Below, in pieces: positions 9,108 through 17,607 of a stretch of 64,000 nucleotides of DNA; the first letter of the stretch is position 1, and each line of letters begins with the position of its first letter. The notes under the pieces were generated by a model. The model saw only the letters and a list, made by a program, of their open reading frames with translations, searched no databases and was not told the origin of the DNA. Source of the stretch: Pseudomonadota bacterium (GTDB lineage Bacteria; Pseudomonadota; Alphaproteobacteria; Acetobacterales; Acetobacteraceae); assembly GCA_021845595.1 (NCBI GenBank), contig JAJZVV010000002.1, positions 62,001 to 126,000 of the forward strand, given 5' to 3'. The position numbers were made by a program, and so were the translations under genes.

Positions 9108-10471
9108 TGCGTCATTTTCCGATCTTCCTCGACCTCGCCGGGCGGACGGCGCTGGTCGTCGGCAGCGGCGAGGTCGCGGCGCGCAAGGCGGCGGCGCTCG
9201 TCGAGGCCGGGGCTTCGGTCCGCGAGCGGCCGGGTTTCGCCGAGGCCGATCTCGACGGCGCCGCGATCGCCATCGGCGCCGAGGCGCCGGAGGCGGACCT
9301 CCGCGCCCTGGTCGTCGCCGCACGGCGGCGCGGCGTTCCGGTGAACGTCGTCGACCGACCCGAACTCTGCACCTTCATCACGCCCTCGGTGATCGACCGC
9401 GACCCGGTGACGATCGCGGTTGCGTCCGCCGGCACCGCGCCCGTCCTGGCCCGGCTGCTGCGGGCGCGGATCGAGGCGGCGGTGCCGCCCCGGTTCGGTG
9501 CGCTGGCCGGCTTCGCCGCGCGCATCCGCGACCGCGTCCGCGCCGCCCTGCCCAACCCGGCCGCCCGCCGGCGCTTCCTCGAACGCATCCTGACCGGGCC
9601 GGCGGCGGATCTCGTCTTCGCCGGTGACGAGGCGGCGGCCGTGGCAACCGTGGAGGCCGGCCTGGCCGATTGCGCGCGGGCGCCGGAGGGCATCGTCTTC
9701 CTGGTCGGCGCCGGCCCCGGCGCGGCCGACCTGCTCACCCTGCGCGCCCAGCGCCTGCTCGGCGAGGCGGACGTGATCGTGCATGACCGGCTGGTGAGCG
9801 AGGACGTGCTGGCGATGGCGCGGCGCGATGCCGAGCGCATCTATGTCGGCAAGGCGCGCGCCAACCATTGCCTGTCGCAGGAGGCGATCAACGCGCTGCT
9901 GGTCCGCCTCGCCCGCGAGGGGCGACGCGTGGTGCGCCTGAAAGGCGGCGATCCGCTGGTCTTCGGCCGTGGCGGCGAGGAGGCCGAGGCGCTGGCGGCG
10001 GCGGGCATCCGCTTCGAAATCGTCCCCGGCGTCACCGCCGCCCTGGCCGCTGGCGCACAGCTTGCGATCCCGCTCACCCATCGCGGCGTCGCCCGCACCG
10101 TGACCTTCGCCACCGGCCACTCGCGCGACGGAACGCTGGATCTCGACTGCGCGGCGCTGGCCCGACTCGGCGGCACGCTGGCGATCTACATGGGTGTCGC
10201 GACGCTGCCGCTGCTTGCCGAGGGGCTGATCGCGGCCGGGCTGGATCCGGCGACGCCGGCGGCGCTCGTCGAATCGGCCGGGACGCCCGCCTGCCGGGAG
10301 CTCGCCGGCACGCTCGACGGGCTCGTGCGCGACGGCCCCGCCTGGTCGCGCGGCGGCCCGACCCTGGTGCTGATCGGCGCGGTCGTCGGCCGCGGCGGCC
10401 TCGGGCGCTCAGCGGCGGCAGAAATCGAAGTCGCAGCCGCCGTCGGCCTGCAGCACGTGGCCGTGGAATAG
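9107..10471 (+). CDS. cysG: Siroheme synthase CysG (bifunctional), shortened N-terminal domain
   Basis: Makes siroheme, the cofactor of the upstream sulfite reductase. The 454 residues comprise an N-terminal precorrin-2 dehydrogenase/ferrochelatase domain (VVGSGEVAARKAAALVEAGA at about 15-35; VNVVDRPELCTFITPSVIDR) and, from about 197, an S-adenosylmethionine-dependent uroporphyrinogen III methyltransferase (VGAGPGAADLLTLRA, GGDPLVFGRGGEE, TFATGHSRDG). Compared with E. coli CysG from memory, about 20 residues are missing after EAGASVRER, and the IAATDD segment with the catalytic Asp reads IAIGAEAPEAD. Its ATG shares one base with the cysI stop (TGATG), and its last 63 bp overlap the convergent dehydratase gene. 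Confidence 0.9.
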   Translation: MRHFPIFLDLAGRTALVVGSGEVAARKAAALVEAGASVRERPGFAEADLDGAAIAIGAEAPEADLRALVVAARRRGVPVNVVDRPELCTFITPSVIDRDPVTIAVASAGTAPVLARLLRARIEAAVPPRFGALAGFAARIRDRVRAALPNPAARRRFLERILTGPAADLVFAGDEAAAVATVEAGLADCARAPEGIVFLVGAGPGAADLLTLRAQRLLGEADVIVHDRLVSEDVLAMARRDAERIYVGKARANHCLSQEAINALLVRLAREGRRVVRLKGGDPLVFGRGGEEAEALAAAGIRFEIVPGVTAALAAGAQLAIPLTHRGVARTVTFATGHSRDGTLDLDCAALARLGGTLAIYMGVATLPLLAEGLIAAGLDPATPAALVESAGTPACRELAGTLDGLVRDGPAWSRGGPTLVLIGAVVGRGGLGRSAAAEIEVAAAVGLQHVAVE

Positions 10472-12094
10472 GGCCGCGTAGCCGCGGCGCGGAGCCTCGG
10501 CTGGCGGCGTCCAGGCCGCGCGCCGGGCGGCCAGCTCGGCCTCGTCCACCAACAGGTCGAGCCGGCGGGCCTCGGCATCGAGCCGGATCCGATCACCGGT
10601 GCGGACGAGGCCGAGCGGCCCGCCGACCGCCGATTCCGGGGTCACGTGCAGCACGATGGTGCCGAAGGCGGTGCCGCTCATGCGCGCGTCGGAGATGCGC
10701 ACCATATCCTTCACGCCCGCCCGCGCCAGCCGGCGCGGAATCGGGATGTAGCCCGCCTCCGGCATGCCCGGCGCGCCCTTCGGCCCGCCGCCCTGCATCA
10801 CCAGGATGTCCTCGGCCGTGACATCGAGCGCTGGGTCGTCGATCCGGCGCACCATGTCCTCGACCGAGGTGAACACGATGGCCCGGCCCTCGTGGCGCAT
10901 CAGATGCGGGCTCGCGGCCGAGCGCTTCAGCAGCGCCCCGCCGGGGGCGAGATTGCCGCGCAGCACCGCCAGCCCGCCGCCGGTCGCGATCGGCGCGGCG
11001 CGCGAGCGGATCACGTCCTGGCCCGGCACCTCCTCCGCGCGAGCCGCGATCTCGCCGAGCGTGAGCCCTGCCACGGTCGCGCATGCCAGATCGAGCGCCG
11101 GGCCGAGTTCGCGCACCAGCCGCGGCACGCCGCCGGCCCAGTGGAAATGCTCCATGTAGTGCGCCCCGGACGGCTTCAGGTCGATCAGCACGGGAACCTC
11201 CCGCCCCAGCCGATCGAACAGCTCGAGATCGACCGGGATGCCGAGTCGCCCGGCCACGGCGGTGAAATGGATCAGCGCGTTGGTCGAGCCGCCGATCGCC
11301 TGCAGCACGGTGAAGGCGTTGCGGAACGCGGCCGGGGTCATGATCGCCGAAGGCCGCACGCCATCCCGCGCCAACCGCACCGCCTCCGCGCCTGAGGCCT
11401 CGGCGATGCGCACGCGGTCGGCGTGGGTCGCCGGCGTCGTTGCCGCGCCCGGCAGCGCCATGCCGATGGCCTCGGCCATGCAGGCGACGGTGCTCGCGGT
11501 TCCCATCACCATGCACGTGCCGTGCGTCGGTGCCAGCCGCCCGTTGACCTCGGCGATCGCCTGCGCGTCCATCGTGCCGGCGCGGAATTGGCCCCAGAGG
11601 CGGCGGCAATCGGTGCAGGCGCCGAGTTCCTCGCCCTTGTAGTGGCCGACCAGCATAGGCCCGGTGGGCAGCACGATGGCCGGCACGTCGGCGCTCGCCG
11701 CGCCCATCAGTTGCGCCGGAATGGTCTTGTCGCAGCCGCCGATCAGCACCACCGCGTCCATCGGCTGGGCGCGGATCATTTCCTCGGTATCGAGCGCCAT
11801 CAGGTTGCGCAGATACATCGAGGTCGGGTGGGAAAAGGCCTCGTGGATGGAGATGGTCGGGAACGCCATCGGCAGCCCACCGGCGAGCATCACGCCGCGC
11901 TTGACCGCCTCGATCAGCGCCCCGGCGTTGCCGTGGCAGGGATTGAAGTCGCTCGCGGTGTTGGCGATGCCGATGATCGGGCGCGACAGCGCGTCGTCGG
12001 AGAACCCCATCGCCTTGATGAAGGCGCGGCGGAGAAACAGCGAAAAATCAGGATCGCCGTAGCTGGTCAGCCCCTTGCGCATGCCGCGCAGCAT
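10409..12094 (-). CDS. IlvD/Edd-family dehydratase, probably for a sugar acid
   Basis: Fe-S dehydratase of 561 residues. Putative cluster ligands are Cys53 (NPCHGN), Cys121 (GGCDKTIPA) and Cys194 (HGTCMVMGTAST). It ends in GHVLQADGGCDFDF, as family members do. The ATG at 12094 is 7 bp after the lactonase stop; the frame continues upstream only inside that gene. Family members act on dihydroxy acids (IlvD), 6-phosphogluconate (Edd) or aldonates. Coupling to an SMP-30 lactonase favours an aldonate such as arabonate, xylonate or galactonate, giving the 2-keto-3-deoxy acid. The exact substrate cannot be read from the sequence. Confidence 0.88.
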   Translation of the reverse strand: MLRGMRKGLTSYGDPDFSLFLRRAFIKAMGFSDDALSRPIIGIANTASDFNPCHGNAGALIEAVKRGVMLAGGLPMAFPTISIHEAFSHPTSMYLRNLMALDTEEMIRAQPMDAVVLIGGCDKTIPAQLMGAASADVPAIVLPTGPMLVGHYKGEELGACTDCRRLWGQFRAGTMDAQAIAEVNGRLAPTHGTCMVMGTASTVACMAEAIGMALPGAATTPATHADRVRIAEASGAEAVRLARDGVRPSAIMTPAAFRNAFTVLQAIGGSTNALIHFTAVAGRLGIPVDLELFDRLGREVPVLIDLKPSGAHYMEHFHWAGGVPRLVRELGPALDLACATVAGLTLGEIAARAEEVPGQDVIRSRAAPIATGGGLAVLRGNLAPGGALLKRSAASPHLMRHEGRAIVFTSVEDMVRRIDDPALDVTAEDILVMQGGGPKGAPGMPEAGYIPIPRRLARAGVKDMVRISDARMSGTAFGTIVLHVTPESAVGGPLGLVRTGDRIRLDAEARRLDLLVDEAELAARRAAWTPPAEAPRRGYAALFHGHVLQADGGCDFDFCRR

Positions 12095-12101
12095 TGCGTC
12101 C

Positions 12102-13034
12102 TCAGCCACCGGCCGCACCCTGGGTGGCGACATAGAGCGCGTAGAGCGAGTGGCTCGCGGCCATGAACAGCCGGTTCCGCTTGGCGCCGCCGAAGCAGAT
12201 GTTGGCGCAGCGCTCCGGCAGGGCGATGTGCCCGATCGGTGCCCCGTCGGGGGCGAAGACGCGTACGCCATCGAGCGCCTCGCTCATGCCCCAGCCGGCC
12301 CAGACATTGCCCTCGATGTCGCAGCGTATGCCGTCCGGCGTGCCCTGCGGTCCGGCATCGACGAAGATGCGGCCGTTGCGGATGGTCTCGCCGGTGACAT
12401 CGAAGACGCGGATGCAGCGCGGCACGGAGCGTGATTCGACGATGTAGAGCAGCGATTCGTCGGGCGAGAAGCAGAGCCCGTTGGGGCAGTTGATACCCTC
12501 GGCCACGACCGTCGCGCGCAGACTGTCGGGCGCGAGCCGATAGACGTTGCCCGGCAGTTCCTCGGTGTCGAGATGGCCCTCGTAGTTGCTGCGGATGCCG
12601 AAGGGCGGATCTGTGAACCAGATCGACCCGTCGGACTTCACCACCACGTCGTTGGGTGAGTTGAGCCGCTTGCCCTCGAAGCGGTCGATCAGAACGGTGA
12701 CCGCACCATCATATTCGGTGCGGGTGACGCGGCGGGAATCATGCTCGCACGTGATCAGCCGCCCCTGCCGGTCGCGGGTATTGCCGTTGGCGTAGTTGGC
12801 GGGCTTGCGGAAATGACTGACCGCACCCGTCTCCTCGTCCCATTTCAGCATGCGGTCGTTGGGGATGTCGCTCCAGATCAGGAATCGCCCATCGCCGAAC
12901 CACAACGGCCCCTCCGCCCAGCGACACCCCTCGGCGAGACGCTCGACGGTCGCGAACGGCAGGCGCAGCCGCTCGAATCGCGGATCCAGTGTCTGCACGG
13001 CGGGATCCGGATAGCGCTGGCTCGGCTGCCACAT
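12102..13034 (-). CDS. SMP-30/gluconolactonase-family sugar lactonase
   Basis: A calcium-dependent six-bladed propeller lactonase of 310 residues that opens aldonolactones. Seen: EGCRWAEGPLW (metal-binding Glu), SDIPNDRMLKW, RLNSPNDVVVKSDGSIWFTDPPFG (Asn and Asp of the active site) and NCPNGLCFSPDESLLY. The ATG at 13034 follows AAGGGGAGA at good spacing; an ATG at 13067 would add 11 poorly conserved residues. It is translated just ahead of the dehydratase, which would use its product. Confidence 0.88.
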   Translation of the reverse strand: MWQPSQRYPDPAVQTLDPRFERLRLPFATVERLAEGCRWAEGPLWFGDGRFLIWSDIPNDRMLKWDEETGAVSHFRKPANYANGNTRDRQGRLITCEHDSRRVTRTEYDGAVTVLIDRFEGKRLNSPNDVVVKSDGSIWFTDPPFGIRSNYEGHLDTEELPGNVYRLAPDSLRATVVAEGINCPNGLCFSPDESLLYIVESRSVPRCIRVFDVTGETIRNGRIFVDAGPQGTPDGIRCDIEGNVWAGWGMSEALDGVRVFAPDGAPIGHIALPERCANICFGGAKRNRLFMAASHSLYALYVATQGAAGG

Positions 13035-13097
13035 CGGCGTTTTCTCCCCTTGGCTCACCCTGTCCATAACGCCTCCCGACGCAGCGCGCCACCGCGC

Positions 13098-14528
13098 TCA
13101 GCGGTCGGTCAGGCGCAGCTCGATGCGGCGATTCTTGGCATAATCCTCCGGCGCGTCGCCGGCCGCGATCGGCTCGTACTCGGCGAACGCGGTTGCCGCC
13201 AGATGGTTCGGCGGCACGCCTTCGAGCACCAGCAGCTTCACGACGTTGATCGCACGCTGGGCGGAAAGTTCCCAGTTGGAGGCGAAGGTGCCGCCGACCA
13301 CCGGCTGCTTGTCGGCGTGCCCGTCGACGCGCAGCACCCAGGGCAGGTCGGGCGGAATTTCTCCGCTGATCTTCTTCAGCGTCCCGGCCAGCGCATTGAC
13401 CTCGGTCACGCCGGCGGGTGTGAGATCGGCGCTGCCGGTGGGAAACAGGACCTCGCTCTGGATGACAAACCGGTCGCCGACCACCTGGATGCCCTTCTGG
13501 CTGGCCAGCACATCGCGCAGCCGGCCGAAGAACTCGCTGCGATAGCGCTGCAGCTCCTCGACCTTGGCGGCGAGCGCGGCGTTCAGCTTCTGCCCGAGAT
13601 TGGCGATCTGCGCGTCCTTGTCGCGGCCAGCCTTCTCCGCGATGTCGAGCGCCGAGGCGACGTCCTTGAGCTGCGCGCGCATCTGTTCGAGCTGCTGGTT
13701 GAGCAACGCGATCTGTGCGCGGGCGCTGTCGGAAAACTTCTTCTCGTTGGCCAGCTCCGCCTCCGTCGCGGCGCGGCGCTGCTGCTCCGTCGTCGCCCGC
13801 GCCGCTGCGTCCTGTGTCTGGCGTTCGAGTTCGTCACGCAGCGCCGTCAGCGCCTGCACCTGCTCGGAGAGCTTGGCGAGATCGGAGAGCTTGGCATCGA
13901 TCGTCGCTTTGTCCGCGGTCACCGTCTTGTCGAGCTCGGCCATCTGCGCGCGCATGGTCGCCAGACGCTGTTGCGTGTCGGCCAGCTCGCGCTTGGCATC
14001 GGCGAGCTGGCCGACCAGGGCGGCGCTCTGCTGACTGGACGCATTGCCGCGGGTAAGGGCTTCGGCGAGCTGGGCTTGCAGCGCCTGGGCACGGGTGGCG
14101 GCGGACGCGGTCTGCGCCGTCGCGTCCGAGAGCCGGGCGGTGAGGGAATCGCGTTCGGCCTTGAGTGCGGCGCGCTCCGCCTCGCCTTGGGCGACATTGG
14201 CGCGCAGGGCGGCGAGCTGCTGGGCGAGCGCGTCCTTGGCCGCGTTCGCCGCCGCGAGATCGTGGTTGAGGCCGGCCAGCGAACTCTTGAGGTCCGTCGT
14301 GTGGCCGCGCTCCAGCGACAGCAGATCCGACAATTCGGCGACCTTGTGGTTGAGCACGTCGAGCGCCTTGTTGCGCCCGGAGAGCACCACGGAGAGGAAC
14401 GCCTGCGCGAGGACGAAAACCAGCAGAACGAAGATGATGACCATGAGCAGCGTGGACAGGGCGTCCACATAGCCCGGCCATGGGTTGAGTGGTTCTTCCC
14501 TGCTGCGCCCGCGTGAACCGGTTGCCAT
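13098..14528 (-). CDS. MotB/OmpA-like peptidoglycan-binding protein with long coiled coil
   Basis: 476 residues: a short cytosolic N-terminus, one membrane helix (about 23-45) preceded by PWPGYVDALSTLL, whose Asp22 sits where MotB keeps its proton-binding Asp, then about 290 residues of Ala/Gln/Glu-rich coiled coil, and a C-terminal OmpA/MotB domain (about 340-476) with LFPTGSADLTPAG, DGHADKQPV and NRRIELRLTDR. Its start is 3 bp after the stop of the MotA/TolQ-like gene, so the two likely form one proton-driven inner-membrane complex reaching the peptidoglycan. No flagellar genes are nearby, so a flagellar stator role is unlikely. Confidence 0.85.
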   Translation of the reverse strand: MATGSRGRSREEPLNPWPGYVDALSTLLMVIIFVLLVFVLAQAFLSVVLSGRNKALDVLNHKVAELSDLLSLERGHTTDLKSSLAGLNHDLAAANAAKDALAQQLAALRANVAQGEAERAALKAERDSLTARLSDATAQTASAATRAQALQAQLAEALTRGNASSQQSAALVGQLADAKRELADTQQRLATMRAQMAELDKTVTADKATIDAKLSDLAKLSEQVQALTALRDELERQTQDAAARATTEQQRRAATEAELANEKKFSDSARAQIALLNQQLEQMRAQLKDVASALDIAEKAGRDKDAQIANLGQKLNAALAAKVEELQRYRSEFFGRLRDVLASQKGIQVVGDRFVIQSEVLFPTGSADLTPAGVTEVNALAGTLKKISGEIPPDLPWVLRVDGHADKQPVVGGTFASNWELSAQRAINVVKLLVLEGVPPNHLAATAFAEYEPIAAGDAPEDYAKNRRIELRLTDR

Positions 14529-14531
14529 CGA

Positions 14532-15695
14532 CTACCTCTGCGATTCTTCGGCCAAAGCGGCGATGGTGCGGGTGAGGACGCGGATGTCGTTACGAAGCTC
14601 CGCCGTGCTCTGCACGCGGCCCTGCTCGCTCTCCGCCAGCAGCCGCTGCAGATAGAGTTCGATGTTGCGCAGATGCGCCCGCACGACTTCATCGGCCGTC
14701 GGCTCCATGCGCGCCTCGGTGAGGCGCTGCAGGGCCGGCGCCAGCGCCGCCTGCGATTCGGCGATGCGCAGCATGAGCTGCTGGCTCGCGCGCATCGTGT
14801 CCGACAGCGTCGAGATGCGCTCCGTGAGGCCCAGTACCGCCTGATTGGCGACGCCGCGCCCCTCCTCGCCGCGGGCCAGGATGTGCTGGAGATTCTCCAG
14901 ATTTTCCGCGGTCTGCTCGAGCAGGGCCTGGACATAGACCGGCACCGGCGCGTCGCCTTCGCCGCCGAGCACGCCGGAGGAGAGTCGCGTCAGCCCGGCC
15001 AGCCACTCCTCCAGCTCGTTGAAAAACCGATTCTGCGCCTGGGCCGCGGTGAGGTCCAGAAAGCCCAGCACGAGCGATCCGGCGAGGCCGAGCATGGAGG
15101 TGGAGAACGCCGTGCCCATGCCGGCCAGGGGCCGCTCCAGGCCGGACTTCAACTGGTCGAACAGCGTGTTGAGATCACCCGAGCCGACCGACATGCCGGA
15201 GATCACCGCGCTCACCTCGCTCACGGTGCGCAGGAGGCCCCAGAAAGTGCCGAGCAGGCCGAGGAAGATCAGCAGCGCCGTCATGTAGCGCGACAGGTCG
15301 CGGCTTTCGTCGAGACGGCTGGAGATGGAATCGAGCAGGCTGCGCATGGCCGGAGCCGAAAGCGTGACCCGGTCCGCCCCCTCGCGCATCTTGCCGGCGC
15401 GCGCCGCCAGCATCTGCGCGGTCGGCGCCAGCAGACGCGGCGTCGGTGCCGAGAGCGCCGCGCCCCGTGTCGCGCCCTGACGGAACGCCTCGACCCAGGA
15501 GACCTCGCGGAACAGCCGCAGCACCTGGCGCAGGTTCCAGACGATGCCGAGCAGCAGCACCATCAGGATCAGCGCATTGAGCGGCGGGTTGTTGGCAAAG
15601 GCCGCGCGCAGCGCCGGCGAGAGCGCCGCGCCGACGCCGATGACCAGGGCCAGGAAGATGAGCATGCGCAGCAGGTAAGGGGTCGGCCGGGTCAT
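14532..15695 (-). CDS. MotA/TolQ/ExbB-type proton channel subunit
   Basis: 387 residues with two N-terminal membrane helices (LLRMLIFLALVIGVGAAL; LNALILMVLLLGIVW), then the MotA/TolQ/ExbB core: helix YMTALLIFLGLLGTFWGLL, GLERPLAGMGTAFSTSMLGL, helix LAGSLVLGFLDL. The C-terminal third is helical and probably cytoplasmic. It is the likely channel partner of the MotB/OmpA-like protein downstream. The gap to the periplasmic OmpA-like gene upstream is 12 bp, giving a three-gene unit. Confidence 0.85.
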   Translation of the reverse strand: MTRPTPYLLRMLIFLALVIGVGAALSPALRAAFANNPPLNALILMVLLLGIVWNLRQVLRLFREVSWVEAFRQGATRGAALSAPTPRLLAPTAQMLAARAGKMREGADRVTLSAPAMRSLLDSISSRLDESRDLSRYMTALLIFLGLLGTFWGLLRTVSEVSAVISGMSVGSGDLNTLFDQLKSGLERPLAGMGTAFSTSMLGLAGSLVLGFLDLTAAQAQNRFFNELEEWLAGLTRLSSGVLGGEGDAPVPVYVQALLEQTAENLENLQHILARGEEGRGVANQAVLGLTERISTLSDTMRASQQLMLRIAESQAALAPALQRLTEARMEPTADEVVRAHLRNIELYLQRLLAESEQGRVQSTAELRNDIRVLTRTIAALAEESQR

Positions 15696-15707
15696 GGGGC
15701 GGCGATC

Positions 15708-16544
15708 TCACTGCGATGGCGTGGAAGCGGGGGGCGTCGATGATGGCGTCGGAACGGCGGTGGCGCCGGTCGGGGCAATGGTGGTCGGGGCAATGGTGGT
15801 CGGGGCAATGGTGGTCGGGGCGGCGGCGTTGGCGGTGGCGACGGTCACATCCACCCGGTCGGAAGCGGCCCCGGGCTCGCCCGGGGGCAGCACGCGGACA
15901 TAAATATGCGGCGACGGAATGCCCTGTTCCAGCAGCACGCCGCGCGCCGCGAGCCCGCGCGCGAGCGCGAGCCGGCGCGGTGTCGAGGGATCGTCGGCGG
16001 CGCCCGCGGCGGCGGCGAGGATGGTGAAGCGCGCCTCGCCGTCGGTGGCGGACTGATGCGCCAGCCGCTGCAGCGCCGCCTGCGTCGCCGGGTTGAGGTC
16101 GGCGCTGCCGGGCGCGAAGGTGACGCGGACGCCGGAGGCGATCGGCGTCGCCTCGCCGGCGGCGCCGGCGACGACGGGCGGCGGCACCACTTTGGCCGGC
16201 GGATGGGCCGCCTCGTTCGGCAAGGCCGGCGGCAATTCGGCCGGCGGCGGCGCGGCCTGCGGCACGACGATGCCGGTGGCCGCCGGCCCTTTCGCGACCG
16301 GCTCCTGGGACGCGGGGGCGGCCGGCTTGGCGGTCGTCGGGGCGGTGTCCTTCTTCGCCGGCGCCTTGCGCTTCGGCCGCGCCGGCTTGGCCGGCCCAGG
16401 GGCGGGCGATGGCTGGGCTTGCGACGACGATGGCGGCGCAGCTTGCACGGGAGCGTCGAGCGCGCCCGGATTGACCGTGACCTCGGCGCCGGCGGGTACC
16501 GAGGCAGCGAGAATGAACGTCAGGATGAGGAGCGAGGTGCGCAT
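15708..16544 (-). CDS. Periplasmic Pro/Ala-rich protein with OmpA-like domain
   Basis: 278 residues. A signal peptide (LLILTFILAASVPAGA, cleaved near residue 20) is followed by about 120 residues rich in Pro, Ala and Lys that could span the periplasm, then an OmpA-like segment (VRVTFAPGSADLNPATQAAL at about 140-160, with RRLALARGLAARGV as its helix). The C-terminal tail carries the repeat APTTI three times, encoded by a 15-bp tandem repeat. It is first gene of the MotA/MotB-like unit and may be its outer partner. Confidence 0.75.
   Translation of the reverse strand: MRTSLLILTFILAASVPAGAEVTVNPGALDAPVQAAPPSSSQAQPSPAPGPAKPARPKRKAPAKKDTAPTTAKPAAPASQEPVAKGPAATGIVVPQAAPPPAELPPALPNEAAHPPAKVVPPPVVAGAAGEATPIASGVRVTFAPGSADLNPATQAALQRLAHQSATDGEARFTILAAAAGAADDPSTPRRLALARGLAARGVLLEQGIPSPHIYVRVLPPGEPGAASDRVDVTVATANAAAPTTIAPTTIAPTTIAPTGATAVPTPSSTPPASTPSQ
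15769..15828 (-). repeat. 15-bp tandem repeat inside the OmpA-like gene
   Basis: The unit GTCGGGGCAATGGTG occurs three times without change (15769-15813), and a fourth, decayed unit follows to 15828. In the coding frame each copy gives Ala-Pro-Thr-Thr-Ile. A multiple of three, so copy-number change alters tail length without breaking the frame. Confidence 0.9.
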
Positions 16545-16556
16545 TGCCGCCGCACC

Positions 16557-16661
16557 CTAGTGCCCTGATTCGGAAATTCGCAAACGAATTTCCGGGGCAC
16601 TCGCTCTTTGTTTTCAGTGGCCTGCTCATCCCCGAAATGCACGCGCATTTCAGGGGCACGA
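16557..16661 (-). repeat. Dispersed palindromic repeat, family 2, copy 1
   Basis: About 105 bp made of two hairpins, GTGCCC...GGGGCAC enclosing GGAAATTCG-CGAATTTCC, and CCCCGAAATGC-GCATTTCAGGGG, joined by an AT-richer link containing TTTGTTTTCAGTGGCCTGCT. It begins with CTAG. The reverse complement of 43830-43936 aligns along the whole length with roughly four bases in five identical, and the central link is almost unchanged. Confidence 0.85.
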
Positions 16662-16737
16662 CACTGGCCCAAGAACCAGCCGACCGTAATCGGCTTGCGC
16701 GGCGCAGGCGGCGGAAAGTCGCCGTGCCGCGCGGGGC

Positions 16738-17583
16738 TCAGAGGCCGGTGGTTTGGGCGCGGGCGGCGTGCAGCCCTTCCGTCACCGCCGCGCGCAGCGG
16801 CGAGAACAGATGCGGATTGGCCGCGACCAGGCCCGGCGGGTCGCGCGGATCCTCGGTCTCGGGCGCGTGCACGAAGCCGCCCGCCTCGCGCACGAGCAGC
16901 ACGCCGGCGGTTAGGTCCCAGGGCTTGAGGCCGAGTTCCCAGAATCCGTCGAAGCGGCCGGCGGCGACCCAGGCGAGATCGAGCGCGGCCGCACCGAAGC
17001 GCCGGATGCCCGCGACCTGCGGCATCAGCAGCCCCAGCGTGCGGGCAAAGGCGAGCCGCTGGGCGGCGCTGGCGGCGGCAAAGGGAATACCGGTGGCGAA
17101 CACCGCGTCCTTCAGCTCGCGCCGCGCCGAAACCCTGAGCCGCCGATCATTGAGGAAGGCGCCGCCGCCCTTCTCCGCCCAGAACAGCTCGTCCATCGCC
17201 GGCGCATAGATCAGCCCGGCAACGATGTCCGAACCGCCGTCCGGCAGGCGCTTCTCCAGGCCGATGCTGATCGCCCACTGCGGAATGCCGTGGAGGAAAT
17301 TGGTGGTGCCGTCGAGCGGGTCCACCACCCAGCGCCAGGCCCACTTCTCCGAGCCCGAGGCGCCGGATTCCTCCATCAGCAGGGCATAGCCGGGACGCGC
17401 CCGGTTGAGCTCCTCGCGCAGGATGGCTTCGGCGCGCAGGTCCGCCTGGGAGACGAAATCGCCCGGCCCCTTGACGCTGACCTGGAGCTGCTCGACCTCG
17501 GCGAAGTCGCGCAGCAGCCGTTTCGCGGCCTTGTGCGCAGCGTTCAGCATCACCGCGAGATGCGCCGAGGGCTGCGGGGGCAT
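16738..17583 (-). CDS. suhB: Inositol monophosphatase-family phosphatase (SuhB-like)
   Basis: Magnesium-dependent phosphatase of 281 residues. Metal ligands are Glu71/72 (LLMEESG), Asp88 and Asp91 in WVVDPLDGTTNFLHG, and the late Asp in KPWDLTAGVLLVREAGG. SuhB also modulates rRNA transcription in Enterobacteria; whether it does here is unknown. It ends with a short tail. Its start at 17583 is 24 bp after the efp stop on the same strand, so it may be co-transcribed with efp. Confidence 0.88.
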   Translation of the reverse strand: MPPQPSAHLAVMLNAAHKAAKRLLRDFAEVEQLQVSVKGPGDFVSQADLRAEAILREELNRARPGYALLMEESGASGSEKWAWRWVVDPLDGTTNFLHGIPQWAISIGLEKRLPDGGSDIVAGLIYAPAMDELFWAEKGGGAFLNDRRLRVSARRELKDAVFATGIPFAAASAAQRLAFARTLGLLMPQVAGIRRFGAAALDLAWVAAGRFDGFWELGLKPWDLTAGVLLVREAGGFVHAPETEDPRDPPGLVAANPHLFSPLRAAVTEGLHAARAQTTGL

Positions 17584-17607
17584 GGCGGCGCGAACCCTGG
17601 ACCGGCC

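Noticed and set aside
13098-15695. Zorya-like anti-phage system (ZorA/ZorB resemblance)
   Set aside because: The MotA/MotB-like pair fits ZorAB only in general outline; no helicase or nuclease partner (ZorC/D/E) lies near, and the upstream gene is an OmpA-like envelope protein.
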